Shown piece after piece: positions 1-8,754 of a stretch of 64,000 nt of DNA (the stretch's first letter is position 1; each line of letters starts with the position of its first letter). A program made the position numbers and the translations under genes. Source of the stretch: Frigidibacter sp. (GTDB taxonomy: Bacteria > Pseudomonadota > Alphaproteobacteria > Rhodobacterales > Rhodobacteraceae). The notes beneath the pieces were generated by a model that saw only the letters and a list, made by a program, of their open reading frames with translations, had not been told where the DNA came from and searched no databases. Location: assembly GCF_030695035.1 (NCBI RefSeq), contig NZ_JAUYTT010000008.1, positions 744,001-808,000 on the forward strand, read 5' to 3'.

Positions 1-980
1 GGGGTGGCGATGGCGAAGATGTTCTTGAGCCCGATGCCCACGACCTCGAGCCCCTCGGATTCCGACCGCAGCAGCGAATCCTCGCAGTCGATGGCCGTCA
101 CCGGCCCGCTGCTGCCGACGCCGCCCGCCGCTTGCGCACCCTCGCGCCAGACCGCATCCCAACCGCCAAGGTCCGACCAGGCGCCGGTGAAGGGCACCAC
201 CGCCAGGTTCTCGGCCTTCTCCATCACCGCATAGTCGAGCGAGATATCCTCGGCCCCGGCCCAGGCCGCCGGATCCAGCCGCAGGAAGCCCAGATCGGGC
301 CGCGCCGCCACTACCGCCGCCTCGACCGGCGCCAGCAGCGCCGGGGCATGGGCGCGGAAGGCTGCGATCATATCCTTGGCCGCGAACAGGAAGATCCCGG
401 CATTCCAAAGGTAATTCCCGGCCGCCACCATCTCGGCCGCGCGCGCCACATCCGGCTTTTCCACGAAGCGGGCCAGCGGCATCGCGGCGCCATCAGGCGT
501 GCCCGCCAGCTCCAGATAGCCATAGCCGGTCTCGGCCCGGTCCGGGGTGATGCCAAAGGTCACCATCATCCCTTGCGCCACGGCGGCAAGCCCCGCCGTC
601 ACCGCAGTGCGGAATAGCGCCGCATCCGGGATCACATGGTCCGAGGGCGCGACCAGCATCACCGCGTCCGGATCGGCCGCTGCCAGATACAGCGCGGCGG
701 CGAGCACCGCCGGCGCCGTATTGCGGGCCTCGGGCTCGATCAGGATCGCGCCGGGTTCTATCCCCGCCGCAGCCAGCTGCTCGGTCACGATGAAGCGGAA
801 GTCCGACCCGGTCACCACCACCGGCGCCGCAAACCCCGGCCCCGACAACCGCCGCGCCGAAGCTGCAAACAGCGTCTCCTCGCCGACCAGCTTCACGAAC
901 TGCTTGGGATAGCTTTTGCGGGACAGCGGCCAAAGCCGCGTCCCCGAGCCACCACATAGCAGAACCGGCGTAATCGACAT
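1..980 (-). CDS. manC: Mannose-1-phosphate guanylyltransferase, N-terminal part (runs off left edge)
   Basis: Makes GDP-mannose from mannose-1-phosphate and GTP, a precursor for exopolysaccharide or LPS. Reading from the ATG at 980, the protein opens with a nucleotidyltransferase signature (LLCGGSGTRLWPLSRKSYPKQF), here residues 7-28 in two pieces: CGGSGTRLWPLSR and YPKQF. It continues with the family motifs VAPSDHVIPD, FGITPDRAETGYGY, FVEKPD and NAGIFLF. About 326 codons are visible; the C-terminus, including any cupin (phosphomannose isomerase) domain, lies outside the window. So it cannot be said whether this is the bifunctional AlgA/XanB type. The 363 bases up to the next gene hold one weak hairpin and no clear promoter. 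Confidence 0.93.
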   Translation of the reverse strand, partial: MSITPVLLCGGSGTRLWPLSRKSYPKQFVKLVGEETLFAASARRLSGPGFAAPVVVTGSDFRFIVTEQLAAAGIEPGAILIEPEARNTAPAVLAAALYLAAADPDAVMLVAPSDHVIPDAALFRTAVTAGLAAVAQGMMVTFGITPDRAETGYGYLELAGTPDGAAMPLARFVEKPDVARAAEMVAAGNYLWNAGIFLFAAKDMIAAFRAHAPALLAPVEAAVVAARPDLGFLRLDPAAWAGAEDISLDYAVMEKAENLAVVPFTGAWSDLGGWDAVWREGAQAAGGVGSSGPVTAIDCEDSLLRSESEGLEVVGIGLKNIFAIAT

Positions 981-1297
981 GGTAATCTGTCTTCCGAAAT
1001 TCGCGCACCGAATATTTGCGCATCGGGCGCCAGTATGGCTGGCAGATTAAAGTTTCTGCACCTGCAAACAACCCATATCCTGCACCGGCGCAACGCAGGT
1101 GCCGAATTGTTGCAATCAGACCAGCCCGACCGTCAAGCTGATCCCGCTCGGCCGGAACTGACCATGCGGCGGATCATCTCGGCCCGGGTCGTTGCGGATG
1201 GCGTGCCTCGGCGCGGATATGCGCCGCACCGGTGCTGATCAAAGGATGCGGGGGGCATCGGGGCTGCGGCCGATACCCCCCATTTCGGGTCAACGCC

Positions 1298-1315
1298 TGG
1301 GGGGGCGAAGCCCCA
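1298..1315 (-). terminator. Possible terminator hairpin after the Hint-domain gene
   Basis: On the minus strand, just past the stop at 1344, the sequence TGGGGC-TTCG-CCCC can fold as a short GC stem with a UUCG loop. No clear U-tract follows, so the call is weak. The rest of 981-1343 shows a second small stem near 1207-1225 (CGGCGC/GCGCCG) and nothing else recognisable. Confidence 0.3.
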
Positions 1316-1343
1316 CCTCTTGCAACTGGCAAAAGGATTCCGG

Positions 1344-3614
1344 TCAGTGTGCCGGGACGTATTCCCCCTGCCACAGCGGCTTGGCATTTTCGGCATGGCG
1401 CGTCGCGAGCCGGCGCCCCTGCGTCCCTTGCACCAGGGGTCGTGCGGGCTTCGGCAGGCGGCCGTGGTCAAGCTCTGTCAGCTCGGGGAAGATCGCGAGG
1501 ATTTCCTCCCGGGCCTCGGGGCTCAGCGATTTCAGCGCCTCGGGCCCGGCGAACAGCGATTCGGTTCGCGCGCCCTGTGCAAAGACCACCTCATGCTGGT
1601 CGAACAGGAAGTGGCAATATTCGACCCCCTCCACTGCCGCATCCGCCGAGATCCCGGGCAGCGCCAGCAGATGCTTGGCCGCGACAAGTACTTCGCGGTT
1701 TCCGAACATCCGTTCGGCAATGGCAGACCGGATCAGCACCCGGTGCTGCGGCGACACCACAAGATCGCGCACCGGCAGGCCATCGCCCAGAGCCCCCGCC
1801 GTAATCCGGATCGGGCACAGGTTCGGGTTTGCACGCAACTCATCGGCGTTCAGACGGCGGCTGCCGATCCAGCGGATCGGCTTGAAGCCATTGTCCAGCG
1901 TCATCACCAGATCACCCTGCTGCAGCGCCTCGACCGCCACCTCGCCGCGCGGGGTCAGGATGCCGGTGCCGCTGGTGAAGCAGGGCACGTGGCAGATCGG
2001 ATCCGGCGGCGTCCAGTCTTCATCGACATCGGCCGCGCCTTCGAACGTGCTGTAGCTCACGCCCTCAAAGGTCAGCGGTTTACCGTTCGAGGACCAGGTG
2101 CCATCCGCACTCTGGGTCCAGCCCGCCGCCGTGGCAGACGTGGCAAAGCCCGCTTCCTTGCCCAAGGGGGCCGTCACGGTAATGCCGTCGGTCCCGTCGC
2201 CGCCCGTGATCTTCGCCGTCACGCCATCGGCCGCCGTGCCAAGGACCAGCGAGTCATTGCCGCCCTGCAGCGCAATCGACCCGACAGTCCAGTTGTCGCC
2301 GATCGTCAGATATTCCGCACCCGAGGTCGAGCCGGTCCAGGAGGTGCCAAGCGTGAAATCGTTACCCACCACCGAATGGTTGGTGTTGCCGGCCCCGCCC
2401 ATCGCGACATAGGTGCCAACGCTGGCGCCATCGCCCATGACAAGGCTCTGGGTGTTGTACGACCCGCCCACGGCGACATAGGTGCCGACGCTGACGTCAT
2501 CGCCCGCGGTGATGCTCTGGGTGTTGTGCGACCCGCCCATCGAGATGTTGCCGCCGATGGCGGCGCCATCGCCAAGCGACAGTGACTGAGTGTTGTACGA
2601 TCCGCCCATCAGGGTGGAACCTTCCACATCGGTGCCCGCGCCGACGCCCACGCAGAGGGTGGAATGGGATCCGCCGGCATAGATCGCCTCGACCTCGCCC
2701 CCGGCGCCGACCGAGATGCTGCCGTCGATATACGATCCGCCCATCGCGATGTCGCCGGTATCGGCATCGTCGCCGACCTTCACCGAGATGGTGTTGTAGG
2801 ACCCGCCCACCGCGATCACGCCGACCGTCACGCTGTCGCCGGTCTCCACCGACATGTCGCCGTAGCTGCCGCCCACCGTGATGTCGCCATCGACGGTGCT
2901 GCCGTCGCCGAGCGTCACCTTCGCCGAATAGTCGGAGGTATCGCCATCGGGGTTCTGGCGGCCGCTGCCGCCCATGGCGATATTGCCGTCGATGGTGGCA
3001 TTCTCGCCGGTGGTGAACTCGTTGTGGGTGTAGCTGCCCCCCATCGAGATGCCATGATCCAGCGTGGCATTGTCACCCACCGTAAAAGACTGGCTGCCAT
3101 TGTCGGCAACGGTTCCCGACCCGTCGAGGGCGATGGTGGAATTGAAGGTGGCGTCATTGCCAAACTCAACCGTCGAATCGGTTCGCGAGCCGACAAGGGC
3201 GCCATTCACGGTGACATTGTCACCGGCATTCACCACCAGCTCATCGGAGTTATAGGCAGAGATCGAGCCCACGGTTGCGTTGTCGCCGACATTCACGTTC
3301 AGCGAGTCGCCACTCGAGTGAATCGTCGCGTAATCCGCATCGACCCCTTCGCCGATGGTCACCGTGGCATTGGTCGTGCCGGCAGAACTGATGGTGATAT
3401 CACCAACCTTGGATCCACCCGTCAGATCCTGGTCAATGAACACATCGAATGTGGCATTGCCGGTGAAGGTGATCGAATTCGTCACACCGCCGTCAATGTG
3501 ATAGACGTCACCGTCCGAGGCGGCGATCGACCCCGCGCTGACCTGCGGGTAGCCGTTGACGTTATCCGCATCGAGAATGGATGCGTCGCCGGAGACGACA
3601 TAATAGACGGTCAT
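1344..3614 (-). CDS. Hint-domain protein with a long repetitive N-terminal region
   Basis: About 756 residues. The first ~540 residues are acidic, Gly/Ser/Asp-rich and built from 22-23-residue repeats with the pattern MGGSYNT-x-S-x3-GDGA-x-VG. This suggests a beta-helix or beta-roll, probably extracellular. From residue ~545 there is a Hint (hedgehog/intein) domain beginning CFTSGTGILTPRGEV, with QQGDLVMTLDNG and the typical VVSPQHRVL block; it ends with a charged tail. The start at 3614 (MTVYYVVSG) is preferred because a GAGG-type site lies just upstream; an upstream in-frame start at 3776 would add an arginine-rich, non-conserved stretch. The domain order is common in Rhodobacterales secreted proteins of unknown role. 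Self-cleavage is possible from the Cys at the Hint start but is not shown. No signal peptide is seen, so export would be by type I or another non-Sec route. Confidence 0.85.
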   Translation of the reverse strand: MTVYYVVSGDASILDADNVNGYPQVSAGSIAASDGDVYHIDGGVTNSITFTGNATFDVFIDQDLTGGSKVGDITISSAGTTNATVTIGEGVDADYATIHSSGDSLNVNVGDNATVGSISAYNSDELVVNAGDNVTVNGALVGSRTDSTVEFGNDATFNSTIALDGSGTVADNGSQSFTVGDNATLDHGISMGGSYTHNEFTTGENATIDGNIAMGGSGRQNPDGDTSDYSAKVTLGDGSTVDGDITVGGSYGDMSVETGDSVTVGVIAVGGSYNTISVKVGDDADTGDIAMGGSYIDGSISVGAGGEVEAIYAGGSHSTLCVGVGAGTDVEGSTLMGGSYNTQSLSLGDGAAIGGNISMGGSHNTQSITAGDDVSVGTYVAVGGSYNTQSLVMGDGASVGTYVAMGGAGNTNHSVVGNDFTLGTSWTGSTSGAEYLTIGDNWTVGSIALQGGNDSLVLGTAADGVTAKITGGDGTDGITVTAPLGKEAGFATSATAAGWTQSADGTWSSNGKPLTFEGVSYSTFEGAADVDEDWTPPDPICHVPCFTSGTGILTPRGEVAVEALQQGDLVMTLDNGFKPIRWIGSRRLNADELRANPNLCPIRITAGALGDGLPVRDLVVSPQHRVLIRSAIAERMFGNREVLVAAKHLLALPGISADAAVEGVEYCHFLFDQHEVVFAQGARTESLFAGPEALKSLSPEAREEILAIFPELTELDHGRLPKPARPLVQGTQGRRLATRHAENAKPLWQGEYVPAH
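2330..3075 (-). repeat. Degenerate tandem coding repeats, period 66-69 bp
   Basis: Within the Hint-domain gene the string GA(C/T)CCGCC(C/G) recurs at 2461, 2530, 2599, 2668, 2734 and 2800. The spacing is 69, 69, 69, 66 and 66 bases, which corresponds to 22-23 residues. The protein unit is roughly MGGSYNTQSLSLGDGAAIGG. Several neighbouring units are nearly identical, so recent unit duplication or loss is plausible. Confidence 0.85.
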
Positions 3615-4212
3615 TTCCGCACCTCGGGCGCCGAGAGGCGTTTGGTCGGCGGGATGGAAAATGCGGCGATTGCGCCGCAGGGCGCAGGCAACTTGAAGAC
3701 CTTCATGGCAGCGTTCCTTGGCGACAGTGGTTGAGCGCGCCCTGCGCGGCGTGTGGAGTCCCTCGGACTGCGCCACTTGCCGCGCCCCCGGCGACAGGCT
3801 CCACAGTCTTCAGGATCACCACCGCAGGGTGGCCGAATTGCATTAATACCTCATGCCGCACGACCTGCCGGGACCGACAGGCAAAGCCGTGACAGGCCCG
3901 CCGCAACGCAGAAATGTCGCGAGTGGCACATTGTGGCAGGATTGCGGGCGCCGATGCCGCGATCCATCGAGTAAGAGGCCCGTCTTTGTTTCCCCCAACA
4001 GGTCAATGAGCGGACTGGCCACTCACGACACAAACGCAGGTCGCGAAGCGTTAAATGGACTGAAAGGAATTTCGTGAGAGACCTTTCACGACATGGTAAT
4101 GGAGGACGTTGCGTCTAAGATCGGTGACGACCGGGGCGGGCAGGTTGAAAAATCAACAGTTTTCCGCCTTGCTGGCGCCATGAGTACTTGAAGGGGAAGA
4201 GGAGCAGGCACT
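3615..4212. other. Divergent intergenic region between Hint gene and LytTR gene
   Basis: About 600 bases with no convincing reading frame. It is noticeably less GC-rich near 4040-4200. It must hold the promoters for both flanking genes. A 20-base dyad lies at 4072-4091, and the string TCACGACA occurs at 4023 and again at 4086. Confidence 0.6.
4072..4091. promoter_or_regulatory. Inverted repeat TCGTGA-N8-TCACGA
   Basis: A perfect 6-base dyad with an 8-base spacer, about 120 bases upstream of the LytTR gene. A third half-site (TCACGACA) lies at 4023-4030. It could be an operator for the LytTR protein or for another factor. There is no direct evidence for which protein binds. Confidence 0.35.
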
Positions 4213-5244
4213 TTGGATGGTGCAAAACGGATTGTTTCGCCGATTGCGATAACCTTCATCGATGGAACCCATGCGCTTCTCGTGACCGATTCGGCATCCG
4301 AGATCTTCCTCCACCCGCTGTTCCTGAAGTTCATCTTCATCTGTGTCGCGCTGAGTGGCCTGATGGATCGCACCCCCTGGGGCAGCACCGCATTCACCGC
4401 GCCGGAGCTGTTTCTGATTTGGGCGATCATCGCCGCTGCAATGCTTGTCTGGTACGCAGCGGCGCTGTTCGTGATTCTATTCCTCGTGCGACGCCGGATC
4501 ATCCAATCCGTGTATACGCCGGTGTTCATTCAACCGTCGCTTGCGGTAACCCATGTGTCCTTCTACATTTTCGTCGTGGTGGTTCATGGCCAGACTCCGA
4601 CTTGGGGCGACCTGGCCGTTCCCATCGTAAACTCCATATTCGTGATGGCACTGTTCGAACTGGCCTTTGCCAATTTCGTGGCGCCATTGCATCCGGCTTT
4701 TGTCGTTGACCGATCCGGGATTGCGCCGACGCGAAAACCCGCACCGCGCTTGGCGGAAGCAGAAATTGCGCCACCCTCCGCCCCCAACGATCCGAAGGGC
4801 GATGCCGCAGAAACCCTTCGAATTGATACCGGGCAGACGGTCCCCAGCACGCCCCCTCTTCCCGAAACGGCAGAGGACTGCGAAAATGATCTTCAGATCG
4901 GCTCTGAAACTCTGACCATGAAGGCGATCCGCCTTGTTCGCGCCGACGACCATTACCTGCATGTCACGATGCACAATCGGCAGCTGATGATCCGGGGCAA
5001 GTTGTTTCGGCTGATCTCTCAGATCGACGAGGATCTCGGCCTGCAGATCAATCGCTCGGTCTGGGTCGCGTTCGACTATATTGCAGATATCCGGAAGCTG
5101 GCGCCAACCAAGCTGGAGCTGGTCACCGAAACCGGAGAGAGTTTCCTGGTGTCAAAATATCGCAGGGTGGCCTTCCATGCCGCCTATGAACGATGGCTGC
5201 GGGACTCCAACAAGCAGGAGATGACGGGGTCCGAACCTGGTTGA
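4213..5244 (+). CDS. Membrane-anchored LytTR-family DNA-binding regulator
   Basis: 343 residues. The N-terminal half has about four hydrophobic segments (roughly residues 30-50, 72-98, 112-133 and 143-165). A Pro/Ala-rich linker follows, and a LytTR domain covers about residues 235-330, with the typical IRLVRADDHYLHV and SVWVAFDYIADIRKL segments and a C-terminal VSKYRRVAF. The start is a TTG at 4213, chosen because a strong GGAAGAGGAG site lies about 9 bases upstream and no ATG fits. This is a one-component layout: membrane sensing joined directly to DNA binding. LytTR proteins of this kind often control exopolysaccharide or virulence-type genes. The neighbouring manC and Hint genes are possible targets, by inference only. 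Confidence 0.8.
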   Translation: MDGAKRIVSPIAITFIDGTHALLVTDSASEIFLHPLFLKFIFICVALSGLMDRTPWGSTAFTAPELFLIWAIIAAAMLVWYAAALFVILFLVRRRIIQSVYTPVFIQPSLAVTHVSFYIFVVVVHGQTPTWGDLAVPIVNSIFVMALFELAFANFVAPLHPAFVVDRSGIAPTRKPAPRLAEAEIAPPSAPNDPKGDAAETLRIDTGQTVPSTPPLPETAEDCENDLQIGSETLTMKAIRLVRADDHYLHVTMHNRQLMIRGKLFRLISQIDEDLGLQINRSVWVAFDYIADIRKLAPTKLELVTETGESFLVSKYRRVAFHAAYERWLRDSNKQEMTGSEPG

Positions 5245-5420
5245 CCCGGTGGGCTGCACCCGTCAGGCCCCGCCCCGCCGCTATGCGCGCTTCCGCAGCT
5301 GCACCAGCACCGCCAGCAGGCTGAAACCCAACCCGGCGGCGGTGACAGCGTTCCACCCGCCCCATTGCCAGGCCGCCGTACGACCTTCCGCATCCTTCTG
5401 CCCGCAGCAGGTGCAGGCGC

Positions 5421-6050
5421 ATGACCAAAAGCCCTCCCGAAACCGCTTTCGTCGCCATCGTGGATGATGATCCGGGGGTCCGCTCTGCGCTCGACAGCCT
5501 GTTCCGCTCCATCGGCCTCGCCACCCGGCTCTTTGCCGCGCCAGCCGATCTGCTGGCCGCCGAGCTGCCCCTGGGGCCCGGCTGCCTTGTGCTCGACGTG
5601 CGCCTGCCCGGCATCAGCGGCCTCGACTTTCAGGATCAGCTCGCCCGGCAGGGCACCCCTCGCCCCGTCGTGTTCATGACCGGCCATGGCGATATCCCGA
5701 TGACGGTGCGGGCGATGAAGGCCGGCGCGGTGGACTTCATCGCCAAGCCCTTCCGCGATCAGGACATGCTGGATGCCGTCGCCGCCGCCATTGACCTGGA
5801 CCGCACCCGCCGCAGCGAGAGCGCCGATCTGGCGAACCTCCGCGCCCGCTATGACACGCTGACCCCGCGCGAGCGCGAGGTGATGGCCCATGTCGTCACC
5901 GGGCTGATGAACAAGCAGGTGGCCGGGATCATCGGCCTGTCCGAGATCACGGTGAAGATCCATCGCGGCACGATGATGCGCAAGATGGGCACCCGCACGC
6001 TGGCCGATCTGGTGCGGCAGGCGGCGGCGCTTGGCATTTCGGCACCATAG
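5421..6050 (+). CDS. FixJ/NarL-type two-component response regulator
   Basis: 209 residues. A receiver domain fills residues ~10-125 with the acidic pocket VDDDPG, the phospho-acceptor Asp in LVLDVRLPG, the FMTGHGD switch Thr and the KPF lysine. A LuxR-type helix-turn-helix follows (LTPREREVMAHVVTGLMNKQ ... GLSEITVKIHRGTMMRKM). This is the FixJ/TodT/TutC arrangement. No histidine kinase is encoded next to it in this window, so its partner is unknown. A broken second regulator follows 110 bases downstream. Confidence 0.92.
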   Translation: MTKSPPETAFVAIVDDDPGVRSALDSLFRSIGLATRLFAAPADLLAAELPLGPGCLVLDVRLPGISGLDFQDQLARQGTPRPVVFMTGHGDIPMTVRAMKAGAVDFIAKPFRDQDMLDAVAAAIDLDRTRRSESADLANLRARYDTLTPREREVMAHVVTGLMNKQVAGIIGLSEITVKIHRGTMMRKMGTRTLADLVRQAAALGISAP

Positions 6051-6160
6051 CAGTCAAACCTGCGTATAATGGTGCGCGCCCCGGCAAGCGCGCATAGATG
6101 GGGCCAACCCACCCTTGCGGCGCCCCCTGCGCCCCCCAGGTCCACCGGAAAGCATCCCCG

Positions 6161-6533
6161 ATGCGTCAGACCCCGATCATAGCCATCATCGACGATGATG
6201 AGGGCGTGCGCACCTCGCTCTCCAGCCTGATCCGGTCGCTGGGGTACGGGGTACGCTGCCATGCCTCGGCCCTGCTGTTCCTGCATGATCCGTCCCCGCC
6301 GCCCGATCTGCTGATCACAGATGTGCAGATGCCGGGGATGACCGGCGACGAGTTGCAGCAGGTGCTGCTGGCCCGCGGCTGCCCGCCGCCGATCATCGTC
6401 ATGACTGCCTTCCCCTCCGACCGCATCCGCGCGGGTGCTGGGGGCCGGCGCGCTGGCCTATCTGGTCAAGCCCACCAGCGGCACCGAAATCGCCGCGGTG
6501 CTGGCCGCCGTCTTTCCCGACCCGCCGGGCTGA
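6161..6533 (+). pseudogene. Stand-alone receiver-domain response regulator, frameshifted
   Basis: Starting at the ATG at 6161 the protein reads as a receiver domain (IIAIIDDDEGVRTSL, LLITDVQMPGMTG, IIVMTAFPSD). Around 6430 the frame is lost. The correct continuation (VLGAGALAYLVKPTSGTEIAAVL, from about 6435 to the TGA at 6531-6533) lies in another frame. In the string ATCCGCGCGGGTGCTG, one base too many or two too few would explain the break. It is either a real pseudogene, a sequencing or assembly error in a GC run, or (least likely) programmed frameshifting. Intact, it would be a FixJ-type receiver without an output domain, or the start of a second FixJ-like protein. Confidence 0.75.
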
Positions 6534-6688
6534 TCGCCCCCCGCAACCCTGGCAGATCCGCGCGCTCATCTATGAACTGCATTCCAAGATGAAGTGCAAA
6601 ACCCGCCGATTATCAATCGAATTCCACAGGTGTATCTGATGGGTCAGGACATTGATGGGGCCTTGGCCCTGACGGACAGGAGACAAAG

Positions 6689-7513
6689 ATGCACTATCTT
6701 ACCGCCCATGGGGCGCAGATCCCCGCTCTCGGCTTTGGTGTGTTCCGCATGACGGATGCCCAGGTCGAGACCGTGATCCCCGCCGCGATGGAGGCCGGGT
6801 TCCGGCATTTCGACACTGCGCAGATCTATGGGAACGAAGCCGGCCTCGGCCGCGCGCTTGCCGCATCTGGCGCCAAGCGCGAAGAGCTGTTCCTGACCAC
6901 CAAGGTCTGGGTGGAGAATTACAGCGACGCGCGCTTCCTCGCCTCGGTCGATGAAAGCCTGGACAAGCTCGGCGTCGCTCATGTCGATCTGCTGCTGGCA
7001 CATTGGCCGGGCAACTCGGTGCCGGTCGAGCAACAGGTGGAATGGCTCAACGCCGCGCAGGCCGCCGGCAAGACCCGCCACATCGGCGTTAGCAACTACA
7101 ACCGCACGCAGCTGCGCGCCGCAATTGCCGCCAGCCAGGCGCCGATCATCACCAACCAGATCGAGCTGCACCCCTATCTGGACCAATCCGCGATGGCGGC
7201 GCTCGCGCAGGAAACCGGCACGCTGCTCACCGGCTATTTCGGCATGGCGGATGGCGCGGTGCCGCAAGACCCGCTGATCGGCCAGATCGCCGCGCGCCAC
7301 GGCAAGACCGCGGCACAGGTCGGCCTGCGCTGGCTGGTGCAGCAAGGCGCCGTCGCCCTGTCGAAAACCGCCAAACCGCCCCGCGTGGCGGAAAACTTCA
7401 ACATCTTCGACTTCACCCTGACCAAGACCGACATGGCCGAAATCAGCGGCCTTGCCCGTGCGGATGGCCGTCTGGTCAGCCCCGAAGGCCTCGCCCCCGA
7501 CTGGGCCGCGTAA
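6689..7513 (+). CDS. Aldo/keto reductase, 2,5-diketogluconate-reductase-like
   Basis: 274 residues, NAD(P)H-dependent reduction of aldehydes or ketones in the cytoplasm. The catalytic tetrad is visible: Asp42, Tyr47, Lys72 and His105 (in FDTAQIYGNE, TKVW and LLAHWPG). Also present are the family segments GVSNYN and NQIELHPYL. The length is normal for the AKR5-type family. A GGAG site precedes the ATG at 6689. The following MFS gene starts 4 bases after the stop, so the two are probably co-transcribed and translationally coupled. The substrate cannot be told from sequence. Confidence 0.92.
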   Translation: MHYLTAHGAQIPALGFGVFRMTDAQVETVIPAAMEAGFRHFDTAQIYGNEAGLGRALAASGAKREELFLTTKVWVENYSDARFLASVDESLDKLGVAHVDLLLAHWPGNSVPVEQQVEWLNAAQAAGKTRHIGVSNYNRTQLRAAIAASQAPIITNQIELHPYLDQSAMAALAQETGTLLTGYFGMADGAVPQDPLIGQIAARHGKTAAQVGLRWLVQQGAVALSKTAKPPRVAENFNIFDFTLTKTDMAEISGLARADGRLVSPEGLAPDWAA

Positions 7514-7517
7514 GGAT

Positions 7518-8702
7518 ATGGACATGACATCTGACAAACCCGGCTCGCGCTGGCCGCTGCTCGCCCTCGCCATCGGCGCCTTTGCCATCGGCGTCACCGA
7601 GTTCTCGCCGATGGGCATGTTGCCCGTCATCGCCGAGGGGGTGGATGTGTCGATCCCCTCGGCCGGCCTGCTGGTCAGCGCCTATGCCATCGGCGTGATG
7701 GTCGGCGCGCCGGTGATGACGCTGCTGTTCAGCCGCTGGGGCAAGCGCACGGCACTGATGGCGCTGATGGTGATCTTCACGCTTGGCAACATCCTCTCGG
7801 CGCTCTCACCCGATTACTGGACGCTGCTGCTGTCGCGGGTCGTCACCAGCCTTAACCACGGCGCGTTCTTCGGGCTTGGCTCGGTCGTGGCCGCCAGCCT
7901 TGTGCCCAAGGACAAACAGGCCAGCGCCGTCGCCACCATGTTCATGGGCCTGACGCTGGCCAATGTCGGCGGCGTGCCGCTGGCCACCTGGGTCGGCCAG
8001 CAGATCGGCTGGCGCGAGGCCTTTGGCGGCACCGCGGTCCTGGGCCTTGTCACCATCGCCGCGCTCTGGGCCGCCCTGCCCCGCGGCACGCCCGGCGAGC
8101 GGCCCGAGGTTCTGCGAGAGCTGAAGGTGCTGACGAGGCGCCCCGTCGTCATCGCCCTCCTGACCACGGTGCTGGGGTCGAGCGCGATGTTCACGCTCTA
8201 CACCTATGTCGCCCCGATGCTGGAGAGCCTGACGGGCGCATCCGGCGGCTTCGTGACCCTCGCTCTGGTGCTGATCGGCCTTGGCTTCACCTTCGGCAAC
8301 TGGCTCGGCGGCCGCGTCGCCGACTGGTCGCTGGATGGTGCGACGGCGATCTTCCTTGGCGCCCTCGCCGCAATCATGCTGGTGATCCCTTTCGTGATCG
8401 GCACCCCTGCCGGGGCCGCTGTGATCCTGCTGGTCTGGGGCGGCGCGGCTTTTGCCATCGTCCCGCCGGTGCAGATGCGGGTGATGCAGGCGGCGCATGA
8501 TGCGCCGGGGCTGGCCTCGTCTATCAACATCGGCGCGTTCAACTTCGGCAATGCCATCGGCGCGGCGGCCGGCGGCGCGGCGATCAGCGCGGGCCTCGGC
8601 TACGCGGCGGTGCCGGTGGTCGGCGGCCTGCTGGCGGCCGCGGGCCTTGGGCTGGTCTGGCTGGGCAGCCGCCCGGCCCGGCTGGCGGGCTGCGCCGCCT
8701 GA
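7518..8702 (+). CDS. MFS transporter, AraJ/YdhP-like drug or sugar efflux (DHA1 type)
   Basis: About 394 residues with 12 predicted membrane segments. The ATG at 7518 is used because TAAGGA, which overlaps the stop of the upstream reductase, serves as the binding site. Family segments include GAFAIGVTEFSPMGMLP at the N-terminus and the loop motif SRWGKRTAL between helices 2 and 3. The AraJ/YdhP group exports drugs or sugars, and the actual substrate here is unknown. Pairing with the aldo/keto reductase suggests a small detoxification or metabolite-export unit. Confidence 0.9.
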   Translation: MDMTSDKPGSRWPLLALAIGAFAIGVTEFSPMGMLPVIAEGVDVSIPSAGLLVSAYAIGVMVGAPVMTLLFSRWGKRTALMALMVIFTLGNILSALSPDYWTLLLSRVVTSLNHGAFFGLGSVVAASLVPKDKQASAVATMFMGLTLANVGGVPLATWVGQQIGWREAFGGTAVLGLVTIAALWAALPRGTPGERPEVLRELKVLTRRPVVIALLTTVLGSSAMFTLYTYVAPMLESLTGASGGFVTLALVLIGLGFTFGNWLGGRVADWSLDGATAIFLGALAAIMLVIPFVIGTPAGAAVILLVWGGAAFAIVPPVQMRVMQAAHDAPGLASSINIGAFNFGNAIGAAAGGAAISAGLGYAAVPVVGGLLAAAGLGLVWLGSRPARLAGCAA

Positions 8703-8754
8703 TGACGGAGCGGGCCGCGGGCTATCGCCTCCGGCCCGTTTCGGTCGCGCCCAG

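Noticed and set aside
1320-2585. Plus-strand 421-codon open frame opposite the Hint gene
   Set aside because: Antisense shadow; Arg/His-rich, no motif, and the opposite strand encodes a clear Hint domain.
5281-5420. Minus-strand frame ending in a hydrophobic segment (WNAVTAAGLGFSLLAVLVQLRKRA-like), which could be the C-terminus of a lost membrane protein
   Set aside because: No start codon or binding site was found; upstream the frame runs antisense through the response regulator gene. It may be a remnant, but the evidence is too weak to list.
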